NCBI RefSeq assembly: GCF_024347195.1
Contig: NZ_AP025281.1
Coordinates: forward strand, 4,712,001 to 4,776,000
Direction: 5' to 3'
DNA length: 64,000 bases
From: Aliamphritea hakodatensis
GTDB taxonomy: Bacteria > Pseudomonadota > Gammaproteobacteria > Pseudomonadales > Balneatricaceae
The position numbers and the translations under genes were made by a program. The notes below the pieces were generated by a model that had not been told where the DNA came from, did not search any database, and was given only the letters and a program-made list of their open reading frames with translations. Position 1 is the first letter of the stretch; every line of letters begins with the position of its first letter. Shown piece after piece: positions 54,305 through 64,000 of this stretch.

Positions 54305-55528
54305 TTATTCGATGATCTTTGCAACAACGCCCGCACCTACTGTACGACCGCCTTCACGGATCGCAAAGCGCAGACCTTCTTCCATTGCGATTGGGTTAAT
54401 CAGGGTAACATCCATCTTGATGTTATCGCCTGGCATTACCATTTCAACGCCTTCTGGAAGTTCACAAGCACCGGTGATGTCAGTTGTACGGAAGTAGAAC
54501 TGTGGACGGTAACCTTTGAAGAATGGCGTGTGACGGCCACCTTCGTCTTTGCTCAGTACGTATACTTCGCCTTCAAAACGCGTGTGAGGCGTAATAGAAC
54601 CTGGCTTAGACAGTACCTGACCACGCTCAACGTCGTCACGCTTAGTACCACGCAGCAGTGCACCAATGTTCTCACCTGCACGACCTTCGTCCAGCAGCTT
54701 ACGGAACATTTCAACACCCGTACAGGTAGTTGTCTGAGTTTCACGGATACCTACGATCTCAACTTCAGAACCTGTGTTCACGATACCACGCTCAACACGG
54801 CCTGTTACTACAGTACCACGACCGGAGATTGAGAATACGTCCTCGATTGGCATCAGGAACGGCATGTCGATTGCACGCTCTGGCTGAGGAATGTATGAAT
54901 CCAGTGCTTCAACCAGGTTTTTAACTGCAGTTGTACCCAACTCGTTATCATCCTGACCGTTCAGAGCCATCAGTGCAGAACCTGCAATGATTGGCGTGTC
55001 ATCACCTGGGAATTCATACTGGTCAAGCAGCTCACGCAGCTCCATTTCAACCAGTTCCAGCATCTCAGCGTATTCTTCAGAGTCAACACCGCCGCAATCT
55101 TCAGCCAGCAGGTCAGCTTTGTTCAGGAATACTACGATGTAAGGTACACCTACCTGACGAGACAGCAGGATGTGCTCACGCGTCTGTGGCATTGGACCAT
55201 CAGTCGCGCCACATACCAGAATCGCACCGTCCATCTGAGCAGCACCAGTGATCATGTTTTTAACATAATCGGCGTGGCCCGGGCAGTCTACGTGCGCGTA
55301 GTGACGTTCGTTAGAATCGTATTCAACGTGAGAAGTCGCGATAGTAATACCACGCTCACGCTCTTCCGGTGCATTGTCGATACCGTCAAATGCTACCGCT
55401 TCACCACCAAATACTTCTGCACATACGCGAGTCAGCGCTGCTGTCAGAGTTGTTTTACCGTGGTCAACGTGGCCAATTGTACCAACGTTAACGTGCGGCT
55501 TATTACGTTCAAATGTTTGCTTAGCCAC
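54305..55528 (-). CDS. tuf: Elongation factor Tu
   Basis: GTPase that delivers aminoacyl-tRNA. 407 residues: GHVDHGKT (19-26), DCPGHADYVK, NKAD, then the barrel domains ending GRTVGAGVVAKIIE. About a dozen residues longer than E. coli because of an insert after NKADLLAEDCGGVDSEEYAE. GTG at 55528 is chosen with GAGGT upstream, as in E. coli tufA. Last gene of the str operon; only one tuf copy lies in this window. Confidence 0.98.
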   Translation of the reverse strand: MAKQTFERNKPHVNVGTIGHVDHGKTTLTAALTRVCAEVFGGEAVAFDGIDNAPEERERGITIATSHVEYDSNERHYAHVDCPGHADYVKNMITGAAQMDGAILVCGATDGPMPQTREHILLSRQVGVPYIVVFLNKADLLAEDCGGVDSEEYAEMLELVEMELRELLDQYEFPGDDTPIIAGSALMALNGQDDNELGTTAVKNLVEALDSYIPQPERAIDMPFLMPIEDVFSISGRGTVVTGRVERGIVNTGSEVEIVGIRETQTTTCTGVEMFRKLLDEGRAGENIGALLRGTKRDDVERGQVLSKPGSITPHTRFEGEVYVLSKDEGGRHTPFFKGYRPQFYFRTTDITGACELPEGVEMVMPGDNIKMDVTLINPIAMEEGLRFAIREGGRTVGAGVVAKIIE

Positions 55529-55557
55529 GATCAATACCTCTTAAATAATTAGGTAAT

Positions 55558-57651
55558 TTATTTTGCATTGATTACCGCATCCGCAACCGCCTTCGGTGCT
55601 TCAGCGTAATCAGAAAATTCCATAGAATAGGTAGCACGGCCCTGTGTAGCGGAGCGAAGATCGGTTGCGTAACCGAACATCTCACCTAAAGGTACCTGGG
55701 CATTAATAATTTTGCCCGAACTACTGTCTTCCATGCCTTGCACAATACCACGACGACGGTTCAGGTCTCCCATCACATCGCCCATGTAGTCTTCCGGCGT
55801 TACTACTTCCACCTTCATCATCGGCTCAAGCAAACACGGATCAGCTTCCTGTGCGTACTTTTTAAGCGCCTGAGATGCGGCGATTTTAAACGCCATTTCA
55901 TTGGAGTCAACATCATGGAAAGAACCGTCGAACAGACGCGCCTTCAGGCCAATCAGCGGATAACCGCCTATGACACCGTTCTTCATCTGCTCTTCTATCC
56001 CTTTATGTACAGCAGGGATATATTCTTTTGGTATCGCACCACCAACAATCTCGTTAATGAATTCCAGACCTTCATCTTCAGACGGGCTGAACTCCACGAC
56101 AACGTGACCATACTGACCACGCCCACCGGACTGACGAACAAACTTATGATTTGCCTCTACCGGTCGACGGATCTTTTCGCGATAAGCCACCTGTGGCTTA
56201 CCTATATTCGCTTCGACGCTGAACTCACGGCGCATACGATCAACCAGGATATCCAGGTGCAATTCACCCATACCTGAGATGATGGTCTGACCGGTTTCTT
56301 CATCGGTTTCAACGCGGAATGACGGATCTTCCTGAGCAAGCTTACCCAGAGCAATACCCATCTTTTCCTGGTCAGCCTTGGTTCTCGGTTCAACAGCGAC
56401 CGAAATTACCGGCTCAGGAAACTCCATCCGTTCCAGAACAATTTTCTGGCCCGGATCACAAAGGGTGTCACCGGTGGTAACATCCTTCATACCGATCAGA
56501 GCAGCAATATCGCCTGCGCGAACTTCCTTAATCTCTTCACGGTTATTGGAGTGCATCTGCACCATACGGCCGACACGTTCTTTCTTGCCTTTAACAGAGT
56601 TTACAACGCTGTCGCCGGAAGCCAGAACGCCGGAATATACCCGCACGAAGGTCAGCGTACCTACAAAAGGATCGGTTGCGATCTTAAACGCTAACGCAGC
56701 AAAGGGCGCAGTATCATCAGCCTCACGGGTTTCAAATACTTCACCTTCATCATCAACAGCCCCTTCGATCGCTTTTACTTCGACCGGAGACGGCATGTAT
56801 TCGACAACTGCGTCCAGCATTGCCTGCACACCCTTGTTTTTGAATGCCGAACCGCACTGCATCAGCACGATATCGTTATCCAGCGTCCGGGCACGCAAAC
56901 CAGCTTTGATTTCATCGTCAGATAAATCACCTTCTTCAAGGTACTTATCCATCAGCTCTTCAGATGCTTCTGCCGCCGCTTCAATCATCTGCTCACGCAG
57001 CTCTTCAGCTTTAGCCTGCAAATCAGCCGGAATATCCGCAAGATCATAGGTCATACCCTGATCGCTTTCATTCCAGAGAATCGCTTTCATACGAATCAGG
57101 TCAACTACACCCTTAAACTCGTCTTCAGCACCAATCGGCATGTTGATCGGTACAGCATTAGCACCGAGACGCTCTTTCAGCTGATCAACAACCATATAGA
57201 AGTCAGCACCGATGCGGTCCATCTTATTGACGAACACCATGCGGGGGACTTCATACTTGTTAGCCTGACGCCAAACTGTTTCAGTCTGAGGCTGCACACC
57301 AGAGGACGCACACAGCACTACAACAGCACCATCCAATACCCGCAGGGAACGCTCAACTTCAATCGTGAAGTCAACGTGCCCAGGAGTATCAATGATATTG
57401 ATGCGGTGGTCTTCGAACTGCTGGTTCATGCCCTTCCAGAAACAGGTGGTCGCCGCAGAAGTGATGGTAATACCACGCTCCTGCTCTTGCTCCATCCAGT
57501 CCATGGTTGCCGCACCATCGTGTACTTCACCGATCTTATGAGAAAGACCGGTGTAGAACAGTACCCGCTCGGTAGTCGTGGTTTTACCCGCGTCTACGTG
57601 TGCACAGATACCAATGTTACGGTAACGTTCGATAGGCGTTTTACGAGCCAC
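55558..57651 (-). CDS. fusA: Elongation factor G
   Basis: Translocation GTPase. 697 residues: AHVDAGKTTTTERVLFYTG P-loop, switch II DTPGHVDFTIEVERSLRVLD, NKMDRIGADF, then domains II-V with GGYPLIGLKARLFDGSFHDV in domain IV. No resistance-type change is obvious. 18 bp after rpsG. Confidence 0.98.
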   Translation of the reverse strand: MARKTPIERYRNIGICAHVDAGKTTTTERVLFYTGLSHKIGEVHDGAATMDWMEQEQERGITITSAATTCFWKGMNQQFEDHRINIIDTPGHVDFTIEVERSLRVLDGAVVVLCASSGVQPQTETVWRQANKYEVPRMVFVNKMDRIGADFYMVVDQLKERLGANAVPINMPIGAEDEFKGVVDLIRMKAILWNESDQGMTYDLADIPADLQAKAEELREQMIEAAAEASEELMDKYLEEGDLSDDEIKAGLRARTLDNDIVLMQCGSAFKNKGVQAMLDAVVEYMPSPVEVKAIEGAVDDEGEVFETREADDTAPFAALAFKIATDPFVGTLTFVRVYSGVLASGDSVVNSVKGKKERVGRMVQMHSNNREEIKEVRAGDIAALIGMKDVTTGDTLCDPGQKIVLERMEFPEPVISVAVEPRTKADQEKMGIALGKLAQEDPSFRVETDEETGQTIISGMGELHLDILVDRMRREFSVEANIGKPQVAYREKIRRPVEANHKFVRQSGGRGQYGHVVVEFSPSEDEGLEFINEIVGGAIPKEYIPAVHKGIEEQMKNGVIGGYPLIGLKARLFDGSFHDVDSNEMAFKIAASQALKKYAQEADPCLLEPMMKVEVVTPEDYMGDVMGDLNRRRGIVQGMEDSSSGKIINAQVPLGEMFGYATDLRSATQGRATYSMEFSDYAEAPKAVADAVINAK

Positions 57652-57669
57652 AACACAATCCTCAGATTT

Positions 57670-58140
57670 TTAGAAGCGGTAGTGAGCGAATGCTTTGTTA
57701 GCTTCAGCCATGCGATGAACGTCTTCACGTTTCTTAACCGCTGCGCCACGACCTTCAACTGCATCGCCGACTTCACCAGCCAGACGCAGAGCCATGGACT
57801 TCTCACCACGCTTACGGGAAGCGTCAACTAACCAACGCATCGCCAGGGCGTTACGACGGGAAGGACGTACTTCTACAGGCACCTGGTAAGTCGCACCACC
57901 AACACGGCGAGATTTAACCTCGACCATTGGCTGGATAGCTTCCAGAGCCTTATTGAAAATTTCGATTGGATCTTCGTTAGTGCGCTCGGAAATTTTATCC
58001 AGAGCACCATAAACGATTTTTTCTGCAACGGATTTCTTACCGCTAATCATCAGGTGGTTGATGAATTTAGCCAGTGTTGTGTTTCCGAACTTAGGATCCG
58101 GCAGAATCTCACGTTTTGCCGCAACTCTTCTTCTTGGCAT
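57670..58140 (-). CDS. rpsG: 30S ribosomal protein S7
   Basis: Head-nucleating protein and, in E. coli, repressor of the str operon. 156 residues, MPRRRVAAKREILPDPKFGN start, RRVGGATYQVPVEVRPSRRN. The 133-base gap before it is longer than most in the cluster and could hold the S7 target. Confidence 0.98.
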   Translation of the reverse strand: MPRRRVAAKREILPDPKFGNTTLAKFINHLMISGKKSVAEKIVYGALDKISERTNEDPIEIFNKALEAIQPMVEVKSRRVGGATYQVPVEVRPSRRNALAMRWLVDASRKRGEKSMALRLAGEVGDAVEGRGAAVKKREDVHRMAEANKAFAHYRF

Positions 58141-58273
58141 GATAAGCCCCTTATCAGGTCTTCAGGTTATTTCAGGAATGGATACCTGACCTTACTCTTA
58201 TGTGTTTGCGATCTAGCTAAGTAGTTTGCACCCTGTACAGGGCTTGACTGGCTTCGCTGTCCCGAAAAAACTA

Positions 58274-58648
58274 TTAAGACTTAGGACGCTTGGTACCGTA
58301 CTTAGAACGACCCTGTTTACGGTCGTTAACGCCACTGGTATCCAGTGCGCCACGTACTGTGTGGTAACGAACACCCGGTAAATCTTTTACACGGCCGCCG
58401 CGGATCAGTACTACAGAGTGTTCCTGCAGGTTGTGACCTTCACCACCGATGTAGGAAGTCACTTCAAATCCGTTAGTCAGACGAACACGGCAAACTTTAC
58501 GTAATGCTGAGTTCGGTTTCTTAGGGGTCGTTGTATAGACACGGGTACAAACGCCACGACGTTGAGGACACGCCTGCAGAGCAGGAACGTCACTTTTAGC
58601 CGCTTTGCGTTTGCGTGGCTGTCGTACCAACTGGTTAATAGTTGCCAT
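58274..58648 (-). CDS. rpsL: 30S ribosomal protein S12
   Basis: Decoding-centre protein. 124 residues, MATINQLVRQPRKRKAAKSD start. Lys43 (TTTPKKPNSALRKV) and Lys88 (GGRVKDLPGVRYH) are the streptomycin-sensitive forms, and the Asp modified by RimO is present. Confidence 0.98.
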   Translation of the reverse strand: MATINQLVRQPRKRKAAKSDVPALQACPQRRGVCTRVYTTTPKKPNSALRKVCRVRLTNGFEVTSYIGGEGHNLQEHSVVLIRGGRVKDLPGVRYHTVRGALDTSGVNDRKQGRSKYGTKRPKS

Positions 58649-58686
58649 TAAGCAAACTCCACGCTTTAAAAAAGCACCAATAAAAC

Positions 58687-58708
58687 GATGGGATTTTATT
58701 ATCCCATC
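58687..58708 (-). repeat. Hairpin in the rpsL leader
   Basis: GATGGGA (58687-58693) and TCCCATC (58702-58708) with an eight-base AT loop, followed on the minus strand by GTTTTA. Could be an attenuator for the str operon or the end of rpoC readthrough. Confidence 0.5.
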
Positions 58709-58714
58709 ACGAAA

Positions 58715-58752
58715 GGGCCGAGATTGTACTCAATCTCGGCCCGCCAGGTCAA
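58715..58752 (-). promoter_or_regulatory. str operon promoter inside a 12-bp palindrome
   Basis: On the minus strand -35 TTGACC (58747-58752), 18-bp spacer, -10 TACAAT (58723-58728). The -10 lies in the loop side of a perfect inverted repeat, GGGCCGAGATTG (58715-58726) with CAATCTCGGCCC (58731-58742). The same stem could end rpoBC transcription, though only TTT follows it. Confidence 0.6.
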
Positions 58753-58767
58753 TATTCGACCAGATTT

Positions 58768-61700
58768 TTACTCTGAATCTGGCATTGCTGCCTGATTCAG
58801 CGCTTCAGTCAGCGCCTGTTGAACGTCTTCTGCACTTACAGTAACGCTATCTTCAACCTGCATTGACTTCCGCTTACGCTCTTTGTGATACGCCAGACCG
58901 GTACCAGCCGGAATCAGACGTCCCACAACAACGTTCTCTTTCAGACCACGTAAGTAGTCTTTCTTACCGCTTACTGCCCCTTCGGTCAGTACACGGGTTG
59001 TCTCCTGGAAGGAGGCAGCAGAGATGAAGGACTCAGTTGCCAGCGACGCTTTGGTTATACCCAGCAGTACGCGGTCGAACTTAGCCGTAACTTTATCCTG
59101 CGCTTCCAGACGCTTGTTTTCTTCCACAACGTGGTGGAATTCAACCTGCTCACCGGTGATAAAGCTGCTGTCACCGCCAGCGGTGATTTCAACTTTACGC
59201 AGCATCTGACGCACAATTACTTCGATGTGCTTGTCGTTGATGCCTACACCCTGCAGACGGTATACATCCTGTACTTCGGTATTGATGTATTTCGCCAGCT
59301 CGGTCACACCCTTGATGCGCAGAATGTCGTGCGGGTTAGACGGACCGTCAGAGATCACCTCACCCTTCTCAACATGCTCACCTTCAAAGATGTTCAGGTT
59401 ACGCCACTTAGGAATCATGATCTCGATCGGATCAGCATCCGCCGGGCTGATGACCAGACGCTTCTTACCCTTGGTTTCTTTACCGAAGGTAACCGTACCG
59501 GAAATCTCAGCCAGGATTGCAGAATCCTTAGGCTTACGTGCTTCGAACAGGTCAGCAACCCGTGGCAGACCACCGGTGATATCCTTGTTCACAGAACCTT
59601 CCTGCGGGATACGTGCCAGAATGTCACCAACACCTACGTCTGCACCGTTTGTCAGGTTCAGAATCGCATTGGCTGGCAGCAGGTACTGCGCAGGCTGATC
59701 GGTGCCAGGGTGGCACAGTTCATTGCCGCTGCCATCGGTCAGCTTGATCATCGGACGAATATCTTTACCCGCCGCAGGACGCGCTGCAGGATCCAGAACC
59801 TCGATGGTTGACAGACCAGTCAGCTCATCTGTCTGCTGCTTAACAGTAATGCCGTCTTCCATACCCACGAACTCAATCTTACCGGCTACTTCCGAAATGA
59901 TTGGGTGGGTGTGCGGATCCCAGTTAGCAACGATTGCACCGGCATCAACACTGGAGCCGTCCTGAACCTTAATCAGCGCGCCGTATGGCAGCTTGTAACG
60001 CTCACGCTCACGACCGTGCTCATCGGTTACACCGATTTCACCGGAACGGGAAGTCGTCACCAGCGTGCCGTCAGCCTTCTCTACAGACTTCAGGTTGTGC
60101 AGACGGATTTCACCGGCATTCTTAACCTGAACACTGTCAACAGCCGCTGCCCGCGATGCCGCACCACCGATGTGGAACGTACGCATGGTCAGCTGTGTAC
60201 CCGGCTCACCGATAGATTGTGCTGCGATGACACCGACTGCTTCACCCGGGTTAACCCGGTGACCACGGCCCAGATCACGGCCGTAACAGTTAGCACACAG
60301 ACCATAGCTGGTTTCACAGCTGATCGCGCTGCGCACGACGATTTCATCGATAGAAGAGTAATGCTCATTGTCGCTCAGGCGCTTGACCCAGGCTTCATCC
60401 ATCAGCGTGCCTTTTTCGATCAGCACGTTTTCGCCACTAGGATCCATGACGTCTTTAGCTACTGTACGACCCAGTACACGATCACCCAGGCCAACAACAA
60501 CGTCGCCGCCTTCGATCAGTGCCTGCATAGTCAGGCCGGCTTCAGTGCCACAATCTTCTTCTGTAATAACCAGATCCTGCGCAACGTCTACCAGACGACG
60601 CGTCAGATAACCGGAGTTAGCTGTCTTCAGTGCGGTATCAGCCAGACCTTTACGGGCACCGTGGGTCGAGATGAAGTACTGCAGTACGTTCAGACCTTCA
60701 CGGAAGTTTGCCACGATAGGGGTTTCGATGATCGAGCCATCCGGCTTCGCCATCAGACCACGCATACCCGCCAACTGACGAATCTGTGCAGCACTACCCC
60801 GCGCACCGGAGTCAGCCATCATGTATACAGAGTTGAAGGAGTCCTGATCAACCAGGTTACCTTCACGGTCAACAACCTGCTCTTTCTTCAGGTTGTCCAT
60901 CATCTTCTTCGCAAGGATTTCGTTGGCACGTGACCAGATATCGATAACCTTGTTGTATTTCTCACCCTGAGTTACCAGACCGTCTGCATACTGCATTTCG
61001 ATCTCTTTCACTTCAGAGTCAGCATCATTGATGATGTTAACTTTTTCATCCGGAATAACGAAGTCATTCACACCGATAGAAGAACCGGACTTAGTCGCCT
61101 GACTAAAGCCCATGTACATCAACTGGTCAGCAAAGATAACGGTATCTTTCAGACCTACGTTACGGTAACAAACGTTAATCAGACGTGAGATAGCTTTCTT
61201 CGTCATCGCCTGGTTAACCAGAGAGAACGGCAGACCACTTGGTACGATATCAAACAGCATCGCACGGCCAACAGTTGTATCTACGATAGATACTTTCTCT
61301 TCTTCGTTACCTTCGATGTCACGGATAACTTCTTTAATACGTACTTTAATCTTAGCCTGCAGATCGACCTGATGAGCACCATGAGCACGCTTAACTTCCT
61401 GGATGTCTGCAAACACAGAACCTTCACCAGCAACATTAATGCGGTCACGCGTCATCCAGTAAAGACCCAGTACCACGTCCTGAGACGGTACGATGATAGG
61501 CTCACCGTTGGCTGGTGACAGTACGTTGTTGGTCGACATCATCAGCGCACGCGCTTCAAGCTGAGCTTCAATGGTCAGCGGCACGTGTACAGCCATCTGG
61601 TCACCGTCAAAGTCAGCGTTGTATGCCGCACATACCAGTGGGTGCAGCTGAATCGCTTTACCTTCGATCAGCACAGGCTCAAACGCCTGGATACCCAGAC

Positions 61701-62991
61701 GGTGAAGCGTCGGCGCACGGTTCAGCATGATCGGATGCTCACGGATGACTTCATCCAGAATATCCCATACTAACGGCTCTTCGCGCTCTACCATCTTCTT
61801 GGCAGCTTTGATCGTCGTTGCGTGACCACGCAGTTCCAGCTTAGAGAAGATGAATGGCTTGAACAGCTCAAGCGCCATCTTCTTAGGCAGACCACACTGA
61901 TGCAGACGCAGGTACGGACCTACCACGATTACGGAACGGCCGGAGTAGTCAACACGCTTACCCAGCAGGTTCTGACGGAAACGACCCTGCTTACCCTTGA
62001 TCATGTCAGCCAGGGACTTCAGAGGACGCTTGTTAGAACCGGTAATCGCACGGCCGCGACGGCCGTTATCCAGCAGCGCATCTACGGATTCCTGCAACAT
62101 ACGCTTTTCGTTACGTACGATGATATCCGGTGCACTCAGGTCCAGCAGACGCTTCAGACGATTGTTACGGTTGATAACACGACGGTACAGATCGTTCAGA
62201 TCAGAGGTCGCGAAACGGCCACCATCCAGCGGTACCAGAGGACGCAGATCTGGCGGCAGAACCGGCAGAACGTTCAGGATCATCCACTCTGGCTTGTTAC
62301 CAGACTGGTGGAAGCCTTCCAGCAACTTCAGTCGCTTGGACATCTTCTTGATTTTGGTTTCGGAGTTTGTCTGTGGCAGCTCTTCACGCAGGACTTCAAT
62401 TTCTTCCTGCAGATCGATTGCCTTCAGCAGCTCCTGAACAGCTTCCGCACCCATGCGGGCATCGAAGTCATCACCGAATTCTTCCAGCGCTTCGAAATAC
62501 TGTTCATCGTTCATCAGCTGACCACGTTCCAGAGTAGTCATACCCGGATCGATTACCACGAATGACTCGAAGTACAGAACACGTTCGATATCACGCAGGG
62601 TCATATCCATCATCAGGCCGATACGGGACGGCAGTGATTTCAGGAACCAGATGTGTGCAACCGGAGAGGCCAGCTCAATGTGACCCATACGCTCACGGCG
62701 TACTTTAGCCAGTGCAACTTCAACGCCACACTTCTCACAGATAACACCACGGTGCTTGAGACGCTTGTACTTACCGCACAAACATTCGTAATCCTTTACC
62801 GGACCAAAGATCTTGGCACAGAACAGACCATCACGTTCTGGCTTGAAGGTACGGTAGTTAATGGTCTCTGGCTTTTTAACTTCGCCAAAAGACCAGGAAC
62901 GAATCATCTCAGGGGAGGCCAGGCCGATACGGATCGAATCGAACTCTTCCTGTTGTCCCTGGGATTTAAGCAGATTTAATAAATCTTTCAT
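58768..62991 (-). CDS. rpoC: RNA polymerase beta-prime subunit
   Basis: Catalytic subunit of RNA polymerase, 1407 residues. The N-terminal zinc ribbon is C70, C72, C85, C88 at E. coli numbering. The active-site NADFDGDQMAVHVP (~458-471) holds the Mg-binding Asp triad, and the trigger loop/bridge region GARGSAAQIRQLAGMRGLMA is intact. A second zinc site is in CETSYGLCANCYGRDL. It begins 68 bases after rpoB ends. Confidence 0.99.
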   Translation of the reverse strand: MKDLLNLLKSQGQQEEFDSIRIGLASPEMIRSWSFGEVKKPETINYRTFKPERDGLFCAKIFGPVKDYECLCGKYKRLKHRGVICEKCGVEVALAKVRRERMGHIELASPVAHIWFLKSLPSRIGLMMDMTLRDIERVLYFESFVVIDPGMTTLERGQLMNDEQYFEALEEFGDDFDARMGAEAVQELLKAIDLQEEIEVLREELPQTNSETKIKKMSKRLKLLEGFHQSGNKPEWMILNVLPVLPPDLRPLVPLDGGRFATSDLNDLYRRVINRNNRLKRLLDLSAPDIIVRNEKRMLQESVDALLDNGRRGRAITGSNKRPLKSLADMIKGKQGRFRQNLLGKRVDYSGRSVIVVGPYLRLHQCGLPKKMALELFKPFIFSKLELRGHATTIKAAKKMVEREEPLVWDILDEVIREHPIMLNRAPTLHRLGIQAFEPVLIEGKAIQLHPLVCAAYNADFDGDQMAVHVPLTIEAQLEARALMMSTNNVLSPANGEPIIVPSQDVVLGLYWMTRDRINVAGEGSVFADIQEVKRAHGAHQVDLQAKIKVRIKEVIRDIEGNEEEKVSIVDTTVGRAMLFDIVPSGLPFSLVNQAMTKKAISRLINVCYRNVGLKDTVIFADQLMYMGFSQATKSGSSIGVNDFVIPDEKVNIINDADSEVKEIEMQYADGLVTQGEKYNKVIDIWSRANEILAKKMMDNLKKEQVVDREGNLVDQDSFNSVYMMADSGARGSAAQIRQLAGMRGLMAKPDGSIIETPIVANFREGLNVLQYFISTHGARKGLADTALKTANSGYLTRRLVDVAQDLVITEEDCGTEAGLTMQALIEGGDVVVGLGDRVLGRTVAKDVMDPSGENVLIEKGTLMDEAWVKRLSDNEHYSSIDEIVVRSAISCETSYGLCANCYGRDLGRGHRVNPGEAVGVIAAQSIGEPGTQLTMRTFHIGGAASRAAAVDSVQVKNAGEIRLHNLKSVEKADGTLVTTSRSGEIGVTDEHGRERERYKLPYGALIKVQDGSSVDAGAIVANWDPHTHPIISEVAGKIEFVGMEDGITVKQQTDELTGLSTIEVLDPAARPAAGKDIRPMIKLTDGSGNELCHPGTDQPAQYLLPANAILNLTNGADVGVGDILARIPQEGSVNKDITGGLPRVADLFEARKPKDSAILAEISGTVTFGKETKGKKRLVISPADADPIEIMIPKWRNLNIFEGEHVEKGEVISDGPSNPHDILRIKGVTELAKYINTEVQDVYRLQGVGINDKHIEVIVRQMLRKVEITAGGDSSFITGEQVEFHHVVEENKRLEAQDKVTAKFDRVLLGITKASLATESFISAASFQETTRVLTEGAVSGKKDYLRGLKENVVVGRLIPAGTGLAYHKERKRKSMQVEDSVTVSAEDVQQALTEALNQAAMPDSE

Positions 62992-63059
62992 TTTCTTCGG
63001 CTCCTCGGGGGAGTATGCCGCCGAACGTATCTGTCGGCGGCAAACTATCCGTTAACGGC

Positions 63060-64000
63060 TTATTCGGCTTCCAGTTCGATGTCGATACCCAACGAACGGA
63101 TCTCTTTGACCAACACGTTGAAGGACTCAGGCATGCCTGGCTCCATACGGTGATCACCATCAACGATGTTTTTATACATCTTGGTACGGCCGTTTACGTC
63201 ATCGGACTTAACCGTCAACATTTCTTGTAGCGTATAAGCTGCACCGTACGCCTCCAGGGCCCACACTTCCATCTCACCGAAGCGCTGACCACCGAACTGC
63301 GCCTTACCACCCAGCGGCTGCTGAGTAACCAGGCTGTACGAACCGGTAGAACGGGCGTGCATCTTATCGTCAACCAGGTGGTTAAGTTTCAGCATGTACA
63401 TGTAACCCACGGTTACGTGACGGCTGAATTCATCACCGGTGCGACCGTCAAACAGTTTGAACTGTCCGGTGTCGCTCAGATCTGCCATACGCAGCAGTTC
63501 CTTGACTTCAACTTCCTTGGCACCGTCGAATACTGCTGTGGCCAGTGGTACACCGCCCTTCAGGTTCTTCGCCAGCTCCAGTACTTCGTCGTCGCTCAGG
63601 CTATCGATATCTTCGTGACGGCCAGACTTGAAGCCACCCAGTTCGCTGTTATACACGCGACCCAGGAATTCACGGATTTCTTTAACCTTTTCGATACGCT
63701 CGCGCTCAGCGTCCAGCATGGCATTGATCTTACGACCCAGCCCTTTGGCAGCCATACCCATGTGGGTTTCAAGTACCTGACCTACGTTCATACGGGACGG
63801 TACACCCAGCGGGTTCAGAACGATATCAACAGGCTCACCGTTCTCGTCGTAAGGCATATCTTCAACCGGCATAATTACCGAGATAACACCCTTGTTACCG
63901 TGACGACCCGCCATCTTGTCACCCGGCTGGATGCGACGCTTGGTTGCTACGTAAACTTTAACGATCTTCTGTACGCCCGGCGCCATATCGTCGCCAGTCT
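63060..64000 (-). CDS. rpoB: RNA polymerase beta subunit, 3' part (5' end beyond window)
   Basis: The last 312 codons of rpoB, reading ...TGDDMAPGVQKIVKVYVATK at the window edge and ending KEIRSLGIDIELEAE. Contains KMAGRHGNKGVISVIMPVED (part of the active-site/rifampicin-pocket-distal region) and FGGQRFGEMEVWALEAYGAA, which contacts rpoC. The rifampicin-resistance region lies outside the window. Confidence 0.98.
   Translation of the reverse strand, partial: TGDDMAPGVQKIVKVYVATKRRIQPGDKMAGRHGNKGVISVIMPVEDMPYDENGEPVDIVLNPLGVPSRMNVGQVLETHMGMAAKGLGRKINAMLDAERERIEKVKEIREFLGRVYNSELGGFKSGRHEDIDSLSDDEVLELAKNLKGGVPLATAVFDGAKEVEVKELLRMADLSDTGQFKLFDGRTGDEFSRHVTVGYMYMLKLNHLVDDKMHARSTGSYSLVTQQPLGGKAQFGGQRFGEMEVWALEAYGAAYTLQEMLTVKSDDVNGRTKMYKNIVDGDHRMEPGMPESFNVLVKEIRSLGIDIELEAE

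Overview
The window looks like the chromosome of a marine gammaproteobacterium, most likely of the Oceanospirillales/Oceanospirillaceae type. This rests on near-identity of many proteins to Escherichia coli and Pseudomonas orthologues (SerA, Rho, the S10/spc/alpha ribosomal proteins), a pepP-ubiH-ubiI cluster facing zapA-6S RNA-ygfA, a hemCDXY operon and a trxA/ppx junction. Genus is an inference. Base composition looks moderate except for one clearly AT-rich block at about 3,180-6,200.

Region 1 (1-9,200) is accessory in character. It starts with the 5' part of hemJ, preceded by degenerate tandem copies of its own start. Then come a fumarylacetoacetase-family hydrolase, nucleoside phosphorylase ppnP, a solitary CopG/RHH antitoxin-like gene, a membrane-anchored unknown, and a small HTH regulator behind a perfect inverted repeat. 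Next is an AT-rich two-gene ATPase + HNH nuclease module resembling Septu-type anti-phage defence. It is followed by DinB-family, SnoaL/NTF2-like and ankyrin genes among repeats and a DinB gene remnant, and an unknown membrane protein.

Region 2 (9,200-40,260) is mostly conserved housekeeping: serA; a zinc-ribbon mini-protein; a secreted metallo-beta-lactamase-fold protein beside a GAF-LuxR regulator; the rRNA methyltransferase rlmI with tas; gcvH; the ubiquinone hydroxylases ubiI and ubiH with pepP and ygfB (one strand); the divergent TIGR02449-zapA-6S RNA-ygfA block (division, sigma70 control, folate); a 41-residue membrane protein; an AEC transporter; gcvR; a chemoreceptor; argH; hemCDXY; an Fe-S/flavin reductase with ubiD; rho; trxA; ppx; and a bacteriohemerythrin.

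Region 3 (40,280-64,000, all minus strand) is the transcription/translation supercluster. Read in its own direction it is rpoB (3' part)-rpoC, then rpsL-rpsG-fusA-tuf (str), then rpsJ to rpsQ (S10), rplN to rpmJ (spc), and rpsM-rpsK-rpsD-rpoA-rplQ (alpha). Candidate promoters are visible before rpsL and rpsJ. Hairpins occur at tuf's end, between rplN and rplX, before rpsM, and after rplQ. No rRNA, tRNA, CRISPR array, transposase or integrase gene was seen.
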